Position numbers and translations under genes: made by a program | The notes under the pieces: generated by a model | What the model was told of the DNA's origin: nothing | Database searches by the model: none | The model's input: the letters and a program-made list of their open reading frames with translations, nothing else | NCBI RefSeq assembly: GCF_004331175.1 | Contig: NZ_SJOD01000004.1 | Coordinates: forward strand, 1-64,000 | From: Acinetobacter sp. ANC 4178 | GTDB taxonomy: Bacteria > Pseudomonadota > Gammaproteobacteria > Pseudomonadales > Moraxellaceae | Direction of reading: 5' to 3' | Length of the DNA stretch: 64,000 nt | Shown: one piece after another, positions 7,616-16,591 of the stretch | Layout: each line of letters opens with the position of its first letter | How positions within the stretch are numbered: the first letter of the stretch is position 1

Positions 7616-9043
7616 TTAAGTCGAAATAATGATCTGATTTCGTCCTTGTGCTTTTGCACTATAAAGGGCTTGGTCTGCTTGAACAATCAGTTGTTGTAAT
7701 GTTCCAGATAAAGGCAAGCTTTGATGTGCGATTCCAATACTGATGGTCATCTGAATTTGAAACTGATTTTCAATATTTAAAACAGCAGTTTCGATGCTAT
7801 GGTGAATGCGTTCAGCTAATTCAATTGCCTCTTTTAGTGGTGTATTGAGCGTTAGCACAGTGAATTCTTCACCGCCAATACGTGCGAATAAGTCATCAAA
7901 ACCAATTTTTTGTTTTACTAATTTTGCGAACTCTTGTAAGACTAAATCACCTACATGATGACCATATCGATCATTCATTTGCTTAAAATGGTCAATATCT
8001 ATCATTAAAATGCTTACAGATTTGTTCTGAGATTCTTGAATAAATAATTGACTTTGTTCCAGAAAATATCTTCGATTCAATGTATTTGTTAGACTGTCAT
8101 GATTCGCATAGTCGAGAACTTGACGATAAAGCTTTTGACGATTTTGGCTAATTGCACACAGAATGAGCGGTGCAATTCCAAGCATACATAACCCAATACG
8201 AATAGATATGGTTGTGCTTAAGAAAGCATTGGATGAAGAGGATAAGTAAAAATAAGTTAGGCTATGATAGGTCACCATGCAGACAACACTATTAATAAAA
8301 GCAACAGTGAATAATCTATAACTCAGTGCTGCCCAAATTAAGGCTGCTAGAGGATAAAGTAGTGAGCCTGGGCCAAAAAATATGTGCGTGAAAGCGACTG
8401 AAATGATAATGGCGATAAAAGGTAAAATATCACTGGTTTTTAGAGGTTCAGTAAAGAGTTCAAAAATCCATTGCCGACTTTCTTCTTTTGTTGGGAATGT
8501 AAGAATTAAGGGGAGGAAAGTCACAAAGTTAACAATTTCACCTGTCCACCACATACCAAATTCAGTCCAAAAACGGTCTGGGGACATAAAACTGTTAGGG
8601 ATATGTGTGATACTTTGAACTGCAAAAATAGCGCTTAGTAGGCAGCCTCCTAAAGTACACATGGTGAATAAATATAGAAAGCTGAAGCCTTTATTATAGT
8701 CACGATAATCCAGTTTTGTGTGATGGACTAGAATTAAAGGGATGGAGACACTAATCAAATTCGAGATAGTTAAATACAGTGTAATTTCAATTGAATTGCC
8801 TGTAACCAAGTCTGCAAGGAGATAGGCTGTAATTGCACCCAACCAGCCTCCAAGGATATTGAGCTTTGGAAATCGTAAGAACAACCCTAATAATATAGGG
8901 TTAGCAGGCCATAATAAGGCCAAAAAAGTGATTGGACGTGTAAATATACCGATTAGACAGCAGGTAAAAATTACGATTGCGATGATTAAAAAAGCATATG
9001 ATTGTTGTTGAATTGAAGGAGTTATAAGTTGTTTGCTTTGCAT
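7616..9043 (-). CDS. Membrane-anchored diguanylate cyclase (GGEEF)
   Basis: About 475 residues. Residues roughly 15-300 form eight or more hydrophobic helices resembling the MASE1 integral-membrane sensor. A short linker leads to a GGDEF domain: DSLTNTLNRRYF near 318, the metal-binding DIDHF segment, and the active-site GGEEF near 390. It should synthesise cyclic di-GMP from two GTP at the inner membrane. The inhibitory I-site (RxxD five residues before the motif) is not conserved: the aligned residues are GFDD. Product inhibition may therefore be weak. The ATG at 9043 is preferred over the TTG two codons earlier, with AAGGATG upstream. The sensed signal is unknown. Confidence 0.88.
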   Translation of the reverse strand: MQSKQLITPSIQQQSYAFLIIAIVIFTCCLIGIFTRPITFLALLWPANPILLGLFLRFPKLNILGGWLGAITAYLLADLVTGNSIEITLYLTISNLISVSIPLILVHHTKLDYRDYNKGFSFLYLFTMCTLGGCLLSAIFAVQSITHIPNSFMSPDRFWTEFGMWWTGEIVNFVTFLPLILTFPTKEESRQWIFELFTEPLKTSDILPFIAIIISVAFTHIFFGPGSLLYPLAALIWAALSYRLFTVAFINSVVCMVTYHSLTYFYLSSSSNAFLSTTISIRIGLCMLGIAPLILCAISQNRQKLYRQVLDYANHDSLTNTLNRRYFLEQSQLFIQESQNKSVSILMIDIDHFKQMNDRYGHHVGDLVLQEFAKLVKQKIGFDDLFARIGGEEFTVLTLNTPLKEAIELAERIHHSIETAVLNIENQFQIQMTISIGIAHQSLPLSGTLQQLIVQADQALYSAKAQGRNQIIIST

Positions 9044-9297
9044 TTGCAAATAATCATCCTTAATTTAAGCATTATGATTTTCGATCAATTGAAGAAAATA
9101 AACGTAAACTCAATATTAGCTTTGATTTTAAAAGCTGTTTGAAATCATTCTATAGATTTTGAATACGAAAGTGCTAGTACTCGATGATGAAAGTGCATTT
9201 TATTATACAAATAGATTGTAGTGAAATGGTTATAAGTGATGGTTTTGCTTAAAAATATGATAACGTATTTGCAGGGATGCAATGGCTGATTAACTAT

Positions 9298-9777
9298 ATG
9301 AAAAAAGCATATCTTACAGTGGTCTTGATGTTATGTTCAACAATGAGCATGGCAAATGAAGGTTCTACTGCAACGCAAAATGCTCAAGATGAGGCAGATC
9401 GTGGTGCCAATACGATTCGTATTATGACGCGACCTGAAATTGTAGGTTTGTGGGGAATGGAAATTCCAAATAATAAAAAATGTATTGAATACTATAATTT
9501 TAAAAGCAATAACGATGTATTTATTAAAAGTGGTCAAGAATGGTCTACAGGAATCTATGATTATCAGGCTTCGAAAGATGTTGCGGCTCAACTTCCTGTT
9601 TTAATGTTACAGGTGAAATACGATAATAATGAAACAGACTGTTCTGGGTATAAGCAAGACCAGTCAGGTGAAATTTCTCAGTATTTTGTACAATGGAAAA
9701 ATCCAACGACCATTAATTTCTGTAACAATGAAAAAGCAGGACAGTGCTTTGCCACTTTGCGTCGTGTCTTGCCATAA
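9298..9777 (+). CDS. Small secreted hypothetical protein
   Basis: From the ATG at 9298 the protein begins MKKAYLTVVLMLCSTMSMA, a standard Sec signal peptide with cleavage likely after AMA-type residues (SMA-NEG), leaving about 140 residues in the periplasm. The mature part has three cysteine-containing stretches (KKCIEYYNF, ETDCSGYK, FCNNEKAGQCFATLRR), which suggests disulfides. An in-frame ATG at 9277 would add seven residues before the signal peptide, and neither start has a clear Shine-Dalgarno sequence. I do not recognise the family. It looks like one of the small genus-restricted exported proteins of Acinetobacter. Confidence 0.7.
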   Translation: MKKAYLTVVLMLCSTMSMANEGSTATQNAQDEADRGANTIRIMTRPEIVGLWGMEIPNNKKCIEYYNFKSNNDVFIKSGQEWSTGIYDYQASKDVAAQLPVLMLQVKYDNNETDCSGYKQDQSGEISQYFVQWKNPTTINFCNNEKAGQCFATLRRVLP

Positions 9778-9812
9778 GTTATTTTTTGGAAAATGACTTT
9801 ATATAAGTGAAT

Positions 9813-9842
9813 AAAAAAGCCAGTCAATTGACTGGCTTTTTT
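9813..9842. terminator. Bidirectional terminator
   Basis: AAAAAAGCCAGTCAA pairs perfectly with TTGACTGGCTTTTTT, giving a hairpin with A and T tracts on both sides. It can end the secreted-protein transcript (plus) and accC (minus), which converge here. Confidence 0.9.
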
Positions 9843-9862
9843 ATTGAGTAGAAACTGCCTAA

Positions 9863-11233
9863 TTAAGACGCCGCTTTTTCAGCTTGACCTTCAAGTTGCT
9901 TCAACAAATGCTTTTCTAGATAGTGAATATCCATTGCATGTTTGCAGAAGTTTTTGTCTTGTAGAATTAAATCCTTGTGCAAAGGAATATTGGTTTTAAT
10001 TCCTGTTAGGATCATTTCATCTAAGGCTTGGCGCATACGAGCAATACAGGTCTCACGATCTTTACCATGTGCAATAAGCTTGGCGATCATTGAGTCGTAG
10101 TAAGGAGGAATGCTATAACCCTGATAAATATGTGAGTCTAAGCGAATGCCTGCACCACCTGGTGTATAGAAGTGCTCAATTTTGCCTGGAGAAGGCATAA
10201 ATGTAGTAGGATCTTCTGCATTGATACGACATTCCATTGCATGACCTTTACATTCAACATCTTCTTGAGCAATTTCAAGTCCAAGACCTGCGGCAATACG
10301 TAATTGCTGCTCAATAATGTCGATGCCTGTCACCATTTCAGTCACAGGGTGCTCTACTTGAACACGGGTATTCATCTCGATAAAGAAGAATTCACCATCT
10401 TCAAATAAGAACTCGAATGTACCTGCACCACGGTATTGCATAAGCTTACAAGCATTCACACATGCTTCTAAAATGTCTGCACGTGCTTGTTCTGGTAAGT
10501 TTGGTGCTGGCGCTTCTTCGAGCACTTTTTGGTGGCGACGTTGTAAAGAACAGTCACGATCAAATAAGTGGATTGCATGACCATTACCATCACCCAGAAC
10601 TTGGATTTCGACGTGACGTGGTTTTTGTAGGAAACGTTCCATATAGACCGTATCATCACCAAACCACATTTCTGCGTCACGTTGAGCTGCTTGTACAGAC
10701 TCAAGTAGGGTGTCTACCTGTTCTACAATACGCATACCACGACCACCGCCACCAGAAGCTGCTTTCACAATCAGTGGAAAGCCAATTTCTTTTGCTTCAG
10801 CAAGGGCATTTTGTGGTGTTACTGCATTTGCAGAACCGGGTACGGTTGGTACACCAGCTTTACGCATTGCGGTAATTGCAGAAACTTTATTCCCCATCAG
10901 GCGAATATGTTCTGGGCGTGGGCCAATAAAGATGAAGCCAGAGTTTTCTACAATTTCAGCAAACTCAGCATTCTCAGATAAGAAGCCATAGCCAGGGTGG
11001 ATGGCATCTGCACCTGTAATTTCTGCTGCAGTAATAATTGCAGGAATATTTAAATAGCTCTCGCTACTCGCTCCTGGACCAATGCAGACAGCTTCATCAC
11101 AAAAACGTAAATGCATTAGGTCTTTGTCAGCATCAGAATAGATACCAACCGTTTTGATTCCTAATGTTTTGCAAGCACGGGTGATACGTAAAGCGATTTC
11201 ACCTCGGTTTGCAATTAGAACTTTTTGCAACAT
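9863..11233 (-). CDS. accC: Acetyl-CoA carboxylase, biotin carboxylase subunit
   Basis: A 456-residue ATP-grasp enzyme that carboxylates the biotin on AccB, the first half of acetyl-CoA carboxylase and the entry to fatty acid synthesis. Visible are the N-terminal [12 protein letters not shown] segment, the glycine-rich nucleotide loop [14 protein letters not shown], the HIQVLGD-like [21 protein letters not shown] segment, and [14 protein letters not shown] in the active site. Length and motifs match the housekeeping enzyme. It is the last gene of aroQ-accB-accC, starting 17 bases after accB, and is followed by a bidirectional terminator. The C-terminal extension rich in K, E and A is unremarkable. 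Confidence 0.97.
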   Translation of the reverse strand: MLQKVLIANRGEIALRITRACKTLGIKTVGIYSDADKDLMHLRFCDEAVCIGPGASSESYLNIPAIITAAEITGADAIHPGYGFLSENAEFAEIVENSGFIFIGPRPEHIRLMGNKVSAITAMRKAGVPTVPGSANAVTPQNALAEAKEIGFPLIVKAASGGGGRGMRIVEQVDTLLESVQAAQRDAEMWFGDDTVYMERFLQKPRHVEIQVLGDGNGHAIHLFDRDCSLQRRHQKVLEEAPAPNLPEQARADILEACVNACKLMQYRGAGTFEFLFEDGEFFFIEMNTRVQVEHPVTEMVTGIDIIEQQLRIAAGLGLEIAQEDVECKGHAMECRINAEDPTTFMPSPGKIEHFYTPGGAGIRLDSHIYQGYSIPPYYDSMIAKLIAHGKDRETCIARMRQALDEMILTGIKTNIPLHKDLILQDKNFCKHAMDIHYLEKHLLKQLEGQAEKAAS

Positions 11234-11250
11234 TGTGAGACCCCGTGGTG

Positions 11251-11673
11251 TTATGCGCGATAGCGGAATAAAGGTTGACCGAATTGGATCACTTCACCGT
11301 TTTTCACAAGAATTTCTTCAATTACGCCGCTTTGAGTTGCTTCAATCGGGTTCATGATTTTCATTGCTTCAATAATGCCAAGAGTTTCACCAGCAGTTAC
11401 CGTTTGACCCACTTTAATAAATGTTGCTTCACCTGGGCTTGGTGCTGCATAAAACACACCAACCATTGGTGAAGTTTCAACTGCACCACGTGGTGCAGAT
11501 TTTGGTGCAGATGGAGCACCAGCTGATGGAGTTGGCATTGCAGGAATTGCTGCAGCAACGACTGGACTACGACGAGTCAATGCAATCGATTGATCACCTT
11601 CTTTGACTTCGATCGCTTGTAAGTCAGATTCAATCATCAAATCGATGAGTTTCTTGATTTTACGAATATCCAT
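11251..11673 (-). CDS. accB: Biotin carboxyl carrier protein of acetyl-CoA carboxylase
   Basis: A 140-residue carrier. Residues 1-35 ([13 protein letters not shown]...) are the usual BCCP head, followed by an Ala/Pro-rich linker (about 36-66) and the biotinyl domain with the acceptor lysine K105 in [13 protein letters not shown]. The start at 11673 is chosen because family members begin [10 protein letters not shown] and AGGAAT lies just upstream; an earlier in-frame start would run into aroQ. It passes carboxyl groups from AccC to the AccAD transferase, which is not in this window. It is co-transcribed with aroQ and accC. Confidence 0.96.
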   Translation of the reverse strand: MDIRKIKKLIDLMIESDLQAIEVKEGDQSIALTRRSPVVAAAIPAMPTPSAGAPSAPKSAPRGAVETSPMVGVFYAAPSPGEATFIKVGQTVTAGETLGIIEAMKIMNPIEATQSGVIEEILVKNGEVIQFGQPLFRYRA

Positions 11674-11695
11674 GAGACAGTATTCCTGATTATGA

Positions 11696-12145
11696 TTACT
11701 TAGATGGTTGAATTTTTTCGAGGGCATAATCGAGTGCAGCGGCATAGCCTTTAGCACCCAAACCGCAAATTACGCCAACGGCTTTATCGGAAAGATAGGA
11801 GTGATGTCGAAATGCTTCACGGGCATGAACATTTGACAAATGCACTTCAATAAAAGGTATTGCTACGCCAAGAAGGGCATCACGTACTGCAACTGAGGTA
11901 TGTGTCAGTGCTGCAGGATTAATAATGATGAACTGTACGCCTTCTTGTTGCGCTTGATGAATTCGGTCGACAATGGCACCTTCCCAATTACTTTGAAAAG
12001 TATTGAGCGTTGTTGATGCTTTTTGCGCTTGAGAGATGAGTTGCTGATTGATATCCTCTAGGGTCAAGTAACCATATACTTCAGGTTCTCGTTTTCCTAG
12101 TAAGTTTAAATTCGGTCCATGAATGACCAAAATGGTCGAACTCAT
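11696..12145 (-). CDS. aroQ: 3-Dehydroquinate dehydratase, type II
   Basis: A 149-residue enzyme of the shikimate pathway that dehydrates 3-dehydroquinate to 3-dehydroshikimate. The N-terminal [21 protein letters not shown] contains the conserved loop residues (Asn, Arg, catalytic Tyr), and [17 protein letters not shown] contains the catalytic histidine region. It leads the aroQ-accB-accC unit with a 22-base gap to accB, an arrangement common in gammaproteobacteria. The upstream 240 bases up to the umuC stop hold its promoter, but I could not single out a box. Confidence 0.96.
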   Translation of the reverse strand: MSSTILVIHGPNLNLLGKREPEVYGYLTLEDINQQLISQAQKASTTLNTFQSNWEGAIVDRIHQAQQEGVQFIIINPAALTHTSVAVRDALLGVAIPFIEVHLSNVHAREAFRHHSYLSDKAVGVICGLGAKGYAAALDYALEKIQPSK

Positions 12146-12382
12146 TCAGCACGCTCCAATTCTAAGTTTGCAATGTTACTTTGCAAGATCTCTGCAAAGT
12201 TTGCTTATTATGGCATAATATCCTACAAGTCTTTTGATTTTTCTTTGAATTGTTGTAGAAGTTATGTGCCAGAACTTGGGACATATATTGCGAACTTTGC
12301 TGACAATTGGCAATGTTAAAAAATGACAAAATTTACGATATAGCAGTTATTTTCTTTTAAGGTATCAATTGACCAAAATAGC

Positions 12383-13711
12383 TCACTTACAAGTCGTTTG
12401 GCTGAATAGAGAATCATCAATTGTTAACATTTCATTCCAACATGTCGTGTAACGTGGTGAGCGATGTAGTTGTTTCATCTTCCATGCCGTGCTGTTGGAA
12501 TGATAACCAATTTGTATGCAATCTGAACCATAACGATGTTTCATTTTGTACAAAGTTTCCATAAGTTCTTCGCGCTGTTGAATCAAGTTGATGGGTTGCC
12601 ATAAATCATCAATATGCTGGCTTTTGGGATGTAAAGCAGAAAGCATGATTGCAACTTTCACATATTTCTTATTTTCTTCAAATAAAACATCGATTTGCTG
12701 AAGAGCGGCTTTGTTTAAAACTAAAAGATCATCACTGGCATATTCCAACCCTATGGCATGTGAATGGCTTTTTTTATGTGGTGATTGAGGGATTTTTTCA
12801 TACAAAGAAACATGGATGCTGGCGCAGAGTTGCTGTTGTTGCAAAAGGCGTTTATGTACACAATTGACATGAAAAATCATTGCTTGTTTTATGATCTCCT
12901 TCTGTGACAGTGCTTTGGCAAAACTACGAGATGAAAGTATGTTTTTTGCTGGTAATGTTGGATCATCTAATGCAATACAAGACTGACCTTTTAGCTCACG
13001 AATTGTGCGTGCAATAAGCACAGAAAACTCTTTACTGAGGTAATGTTCATTGGCAAAAGTTAAGTCAAAGCTATTATGAATTGCATAATGCTGTAATTTT
13101 TTACTGATTTTTCGTCCAATGCCCCAAATTTCTTCTACAGGTGTTTCGAGCAGTAGCCCTTCAAAGCTGCATAAGTCCAATGTGGGCAAAAAACAGACTT
13201 GATTAAAGCTCTTTCGTTTCTTGGCAAAGTGGTTTGCAAGTTTTGCCTGAGTTTTGGAATAACCGATTCCAATACAACACGGTAAGCCAAGCCATTGCGC
13301 AATTTTGTTCACCAGTTCTCGACAATATTGTTCGATATCGAACATTTGTGTGTAACTGGTGAGCCGTATAAAACATTCATCAATCGAGTAGGGTTCTAAG
13401 TCCTGATCATTAAAGTGCTCGCCTAAAATCTCAAAAAAACGACGTGACATGTCGGCATAGAGCGGATAATTGCTAGATAATACTTGTACGCCAGCTTTTA
13501 CCGCGTCCCGTTCAATTTCGTGCCAAGGCACCGCCATAGAAATATTCAGGGCTTTGGCTTCATTGCTGCGCGAAATTATACAGCCATCGTTGTTACTGAG
13601 CACGACTACAGGCTTATCATTCAATTTGGGGTTAAATACACGTTCACAGCTGACATAACAGTTGTTAATGTCTATCAGTGCATAAAGTTCTTGATGATAA
13701 AGCTTGTCCAT
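12383..13711 (-). CDS. umuC: Y-family DNA polymerase, UmuC-like
   Basis: A 442-residue translesion polymerase (Pol V catalytic subunit type). The palm motif YALIDINNCYVSCERVF carries the first metal-binding Asp, and YSIDECFIRL carries the second Asp-Glu pair. GIGYSKTQAKLANHFAK and VEEIWGIGRKISKKL (helix-hairpin-helix) follow, and the DUF4113-like tail is present. It bypasses DNA lesions during the damage response. The ATG at 13711 is used; a GTG directly after the umuD stop would add three residues. It is translationally close to umuD and shares its damage-responsive operator. It is full length, unlike the truncated umuC reported beside umuDAb in A. baylyi. Confidence 0.92.
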   Translation of the reverse strand: MDKLYHQELYALIDINNCYVSCERVFNPKLNDKPVVVLSNNDGCIISRSNEAKALNISMAVPWHEIERDAVKAGVQVLSSNYPLYADMSRRFFEILGEHFNDQDLEPYSIDECFIRLTSYTQMFDIEQYCRELVNKIAQWLGLPCCIGIGYSKTQAKLANHFAKKRKSFNQVCFLPTLDLCSFEGLLLETPVEEIWGIGRKISKKLQHYAIHNSFDLTFANEHYLSKEFSVLIARTIRELKGQSCIALDDPTLPAKNILSSRSFAKALSQKEIIKQAMIFHVNCVHKRLLQQQQLCASIHVSLYEKIPQSPHKKSHSHAIGLEYASDDLLVLNKAALQQIDVLFEENKKYVKVAIMLSALHPKSQHIDDLWQPINLIQQREELMETLYKMKHRYGSDCIQIGYHSNSTAWKMKQLHRSPRYTTCWNEMLTIDDSLFSQTTCK

Positions 13712-13720
13712 AGTAGTCAC

Positions 13721-14317
13721 TTATTTGAGCTTTTTTAAAATACAGATGACAACACCCCAAATTGCAATATTTTCCTCACCGCGTGGGTAGATGTTTGGAT
13801 AGTCTGGATTCTCTGCTTTTAGCCAAAACCTAAAGCCATTGTCTGCATGTTTATCCTGCATAAAGCGCTTCACCGTAAATTCGTTGTTGATGAGAGCTAA
13901 TACAATATCGCCATGTTCTGCATTTAATTTACGGTCAATGAGAATTTGGTCTCCTGCATCAATCCCTGCATTTTTCATAGACAAAGAATCTACGCGTAAA
14001 ACAAAAGTACTGGCTGGGTTTTTAACCAAATACTTATTTAGATCGATGTAATCTTCGATGTAGTCTTGCGCAGGCGAAGGAAATCCAGCAGCGACAGATT
14101 CAAGTGGAGATGGAATTGCCAATTCAGTTTGTAAATGAATTGGGTTCAATTGAACGTTGAGTTGACGGTCATCTTCTGGCACAGGGTGTAACCATGCTTT
14201 AATGGCCATTACTTTAGACTCGGGGACACGCATGACAACTGTTTTTTCAGTATAGTGCGATTTGCGTCCTGCATTTGCACGTTTGCCACCATGAGAGGTT
14301 TTACTGGATTCGCTCAT
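13721..14317 (-). CDS. umuD: UmuD-like S24 peptidase/regulator (UmuDAb type)
   Basis: A 198-residue member of the LexA/UmuD self-cleaving family. The N-terminal 60 residues, with the GGKRANAGRKS motif, are absent from E. coli UmuD (139 aa) and match the Acinetobacter UmuDAb layout, which acts as a DNA-damage repressor in this LexA-less genus. The cleavage site is A77-G78 in SVAAGF, with catalytic S113 in VDSLSM and K150 in FTVKRF. UmuDAb has A83-G84, S119 and K156, the same spacing six residues on. A matching palindromic operator lies 9 bases upstream of the start, consistent with autoregulation. Co-transcribed with umuC. Confidence 0.92.
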   Translation of the reverse strand: MSESSKTSHGGKRANAGRKSHYTEKTVVMRVPESKVMAIKAWLHPVPEDDRQLNVQLNPIHLQTELAIPSPLESVAAGFPSPAQDYIEDYIDLNKYLVKNPASTFVLRVDSLSMKNAGIDAGDQILIDRKLNAEHGDIVLALINNEFTVKRFMQDKHADNGFRFWLKAENPDYPNIYPRGEENIAIWGVVICILKKLK

Positions 14318-14325
14318 AAATCACC

Positions 14326-14346
14326 TTGATAAAGTTACATAATCAA
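14326..14346. promoter_or_regulatory. UmuDAb-type operator
   Basis: TTGATAAAGT at the left and TACATAATCAA at the right form an imperfect 21-bp palindrome with TTGA...TCAA ends. It closely matches the published UmuDAb-binding palindrome of Acinetobacter (TTGAAAA-AGTTACA-TTTTCAA as I recall it). It sits 9 bases before the umuD start, where a repressor would block the promoter. Confidence 0.8.
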
Positions 14347-14458
14347 GATTAGCAGAAAAATCGAACGTGAGACAGTATATTTTGTGTAGGGATGACTTGA
14401 GGCAAACTGCACTTGGTTCTAAACTGCGGAACATCAATCATTACATTTGGTATCCACA

Positions 14459-14803
14459 ATGGATATGGATTTAATCACTGAACAAAAACTGGTATGTGAA
14501 GAATATGGCTCGGCGTATATTGCAGTGCATGAGGATGATGTGATTGCTGTTGCTGTCGATTCGTTACATCAAGAACCTATTGTCGGTATTCGTAACAAGC
14601 CAGAAGCAGGGGAAGATGTCACTTGGTTTATTTATGCAGGTGAGCATGATGACCGTGAAGATTTCTTTCAAACGGTTTGTGTGAAGGATTTGCATAAACT
14701 TTTACCTGAAGTGCTGCCATTTTTGGCCTTGGATCACGGTTATCGTTTTATGATTGATCGGGAAGAATACGAAGATGTGTGGAAAGAAGGTGATGAAATT
14801 TAA
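14459..14803 (+). CDS. Hypothetical acidic protein (114 aa)
   Basis: An acidic soluble protein of 114 residues divergent from umuDC. The ATG at 14459 (MDMDLITEQKL) is preferred over an upstream TTG. The C-terminal GYRFMIDREEYEDVWKEG ends in a Trp-containing segment that reminds me of Imm33/DUF2185-type immunity proteins, but I hold that only loosely. It is not recognisable as DdrR, the short protein divergent from umuDAb in other Acinetobacter. The UmuDAb-type operator lies about 110 bases upstream, so damage control of this gene is possible but not shown. Confidence 0.65.
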   Translation: MDMDLITEQKLVCEEYGSAYIAVHEDDVIAVAVDSLHQEPIVGIRNKPEAGEDVTWFIYAGEHDDREDFFQTVCVKDLHKLLPEVLPFLALDHGYRFMIDREEYEDVWKEGDEI

Positions 14804-14943
14804 GTGGATTGCTTAAATTTGACTGGAAATGATATGAAAATGACGGGAAATGATACGTTGAATCCAATCACAATCGTTGTGTTAAAAAGGGAAATACCCT
14901 TTAACCAGCAACTATTTCCCTAGTTGTTGTTTTACCTCTTAAT

Positions 14944-14970
14944 AGCCATGTGAATAACATGGCTTTTTTT
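14944..14970 (+). terminator. Intrinsic terminator
   Basis: AGCCATG (14944-14950) pairs with CATGGCT (14958-14964), followed by T7. It probably ends the 114-residue gene, or a transcript entering from that side, ahead of the HxlR gene. A second, weaker hairpin (CAACTA/TAGTTG with T4) lies just upstream near 14910-14935. Confidence 0.7.
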
Positions 14971-15057
14971 ATTGTAGATATAGATTCAGAGAGCAATGTT
15001 GTCAAAAACTTCACAATCCGATACTTTTGAAGAAGAACAGTTGGAATAACGAAATCT

Positions 15058-15552
15058 ATGAAATGGGATGAAATTGGCGAGCAGCCATGTTCGATTGCAC
15101 GAGCTTTGTCGATTATTGGAGATCGATGGACATTATTGGTCTTGCGTAATGCATTTATGGGCATGCGTCGTTTTGATGATTTTCAGCAGCAATTGGGTGT
15201 GACTCGACATGTCTTGGCTGACCGCTTAAAGCGTTTGGTTGACCAGCAAATTTTAGAAAAAAAACCTTATATAGAGCGACAGCAACGTTTCGAGTATTGC
15301 TTAACTGAAAAAGGTCTAGAGCTTTATCCTGTATTGATGAGTATGGTGACGTGGGCCGATAAATGGATGGATGATGGTACAGGTAAGCCGATGCAACTCA
15401 TGCACAAACAATGCGGTCAAATCTTTACAGCCATAACCGTTTGTTCAGAGTGTAAAGAACCGCTGAATGCACGGCAGGTCAAACCTATTTTTCGACATCA
15501 TCCATTTCAATTAGAAGCTGTTCAGCCTGTAGATCAAATCAAACAGGCTTAA
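15058..15552 (+). CDS. HxlR-family transcriptional regulator
   Basis: A 164-residue winged-helix regulator. The start CSIARALSIIGDRWTLLVLRNAFMG, with the early Cys, and the recognition region FQQQLGVTRHVLADRLKRLV are typical of HxlR proteins. Members often answer to electrophiles, quinones or redox state through that cysteine. The C-terminal third has three more Cys in KQCGQIF and VCSECKEPLNARQV; the CxxC pair could bind zinc. The regulated gene is not obvious: the downstream neighbours are tus genes on the other strand. Confidence 0.88.
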   Translation: MKWDEIGEQPCSIARALSIIGDRWTLLVLRNAFMGMRRFDDFQQQLGVTRHVLADRLKRLVDQQILEKKPYIERQQRFEYCLTEKGLELYPVLMSMVTWADKWMDDGTGKPMQLMHKQCGQIFTAITVCSECKEPLNARQVKPIFRHHPFQLEAVQPVDQIKQA

Positions 15553-15563
15553 ACCTCTTGGGT

Positions 15564-15875
15564 TTATAAACAATTAGCAGGTTTTGGAATACCAGCGAGG
15601 CGACTTAAATGTCGGGCAACAAGACCCGTATTGAATTTTTCTTGCAGAACGGCATTGTTAATATCTGGGCTTACGCTTTTCATTAAAAATTTAATGAGAG
15701 GGCGAGTTGCAGGTGAATGCCCAAATTGCTGATAAAACTGACGCACTGCTTGTAAAATACTCAAATGCCAATCGGTTAATTCAAGCTCAAGGCTATTTGC
15801 CAGTTCTTGAGCCACTTCTGGCGTCCAAATGGTGTAATCGACCAAATGACCATCTTGATCAAGTTCTAGATTCAT
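15564..15875 (-). CDS. tusE: Sulfurtransferase TusE (DsrC family)
   Basis: A small DsrC-family protein of about 103 residues that takes persulfide sulfur from TusBCD and hands it to MnmA for 2-thiouridine in tRNA. DGHLVDYTIWTPEVAQ and HSPATRPLIKFL are family segments, and the C-terminal PKPANCL carries the single acceptor cysteine. The second cysteine of dissimilatory DsrC is absent, which supports a tRNA-thiolation rather than sulfite-reductase role. Last gene of tusDCBE. Two adjacent ATG codons make the start ambiguous by one residue. Confidence 0.92.
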   Translation of the reverse strand: MNLELDQDGHLVDYTIWTPEVAQELANSLELELTDWHLSILQAVRQFYQQFGHSPATRPLIKFLMKSVSPDINNAVLQEKFNTGLVARHLSRLAGIPKPANCL

Positions 15876-15895
15876 CATGATATTTTTAAACCTTA

Positions 15896-16180
15896 TTATT
15901 TAATGCTCATACAGCGCGTATGTGCCAAGCAAATGTCGGCAAATTGAGCATAAGAAATGACTTGGATATGTGTTGGCAATTGTGGTGTCAATAATGCAGC
16001 ATCGGTATCGAGAACATAGAGTCGTTCGACGTGCTGTAATGCATCATGCTGTGCGTGTAAGACCGCATCTCCCATTAGCACTACACTGTCACTGCATTGC
16101 AATAAGGGTTGTAGCTGCACCAGTTTAGTACTTGCGGAAGAATAATCTGATTGAATCAAAAAAAGTGTAGATATCAGCAT
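15896..16180 (-). CDS. tusB: Sulfur relay protein TusB (DsrH family)
   Basis: A 94-residue DsrH/TusB-like protein, third gene of the sulfur-relay cluster. It begins MLISTLFLIQSDYSS and has the typical ALLTPQLPTHIQVISYAQFADICLAHTRCMSIK tail split over the family's C-terminal helix. TusB forms a heterohexamer with TusC and TusD in the cytoplasm. The start has no clear Shine-Dalgarno sequence, but the 16-base gap after tusC suggests coupled translation. Small size and divergence are normal for this subunit. Confidence 0.82.
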   Translation of the reverse strand: MLISTLFLIQSDYSSASTKLVQLQPLLQCSDSVVLMGDAVLHAQHDALQHVERLYVLDTDAALLTPQLPTHIQVISYAQFADICLAHTRCMSIK

Positions 16181-16196
16181 AAAAAATATTCATCCG

Positions 16197-16547
16197 TTAC
16201 CAATATAAAACGTGATCAAAGTCTTGTAAAAACTGGGCGTTTAGCTCGACAAATTCAATTTCTTGCTGTGCTTGAACCACAAAAGGATGGTCTTGATTCA
16301 CACTTTCCACCAAAACTGGGGTTAGGTCGTAAAATTCAAAGCTATCGACCATATTAGATGCCAGTTTAAAGGCATGCTTAACAGCATTGAACTGTTGCTC
16401 TGCTTGCAATAAACTGAGCGCAGCATTCACAAGTAACACCTTGACTTCACAGCCAAATGTCGCTAAAACCATAGTCGCAGCAAGGCTTTCATGCACGTGT
16501 AGGCTGGTTAGGTTGGCTTGGGTTAATATCACGAGTACAGTTTTCAC
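16197..16547 (-). CDS. tusC: Sulfur relay protein TusC (DsrF family)
   Basis: A 116-residue DsrE/F-fold protein starting at a GTG (16547) with AAAGGT upstream. KTVLVILTQANLTSLHVHESLAATMVLATFGCEVKVLLVNAALSLL in shortened view gives the Rossmann-like beta-alpha pattern of the DsrE superfamily. It is a non-catalytic partner in TusBCD. It lies between tusD (45 bases upstream) and tusB. Confidence 0.85.
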   Translation of the reverse strand: MKTVLVILTQANLTSLHVHESLAATMVLATFGCEVKVLLVNAALSLLQAEQQFNAVKHAFKLASNMVDSFEFYDLTPVLVESVNQDHPFVVQAQQEIEFVELNAQFLQDFDHVLYW

Positions 16548-16591
16548 ACAATTTACCTTTTAAATGCAACAAATTCGCCAAAAATAACCAC

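Noticed and set aside
10462..10875. Long open frame opposite accC
   Set aside because: Lies fully inside accC, which is certain; composition (His, Leu, Val) is that of a shadow frame.
14901..15164. 87-codon minus-strand frame over the start of the HxlR gene
   Set aside because: Overlaps a clear HxlR domain and two terminator hairpins; no family likeness.
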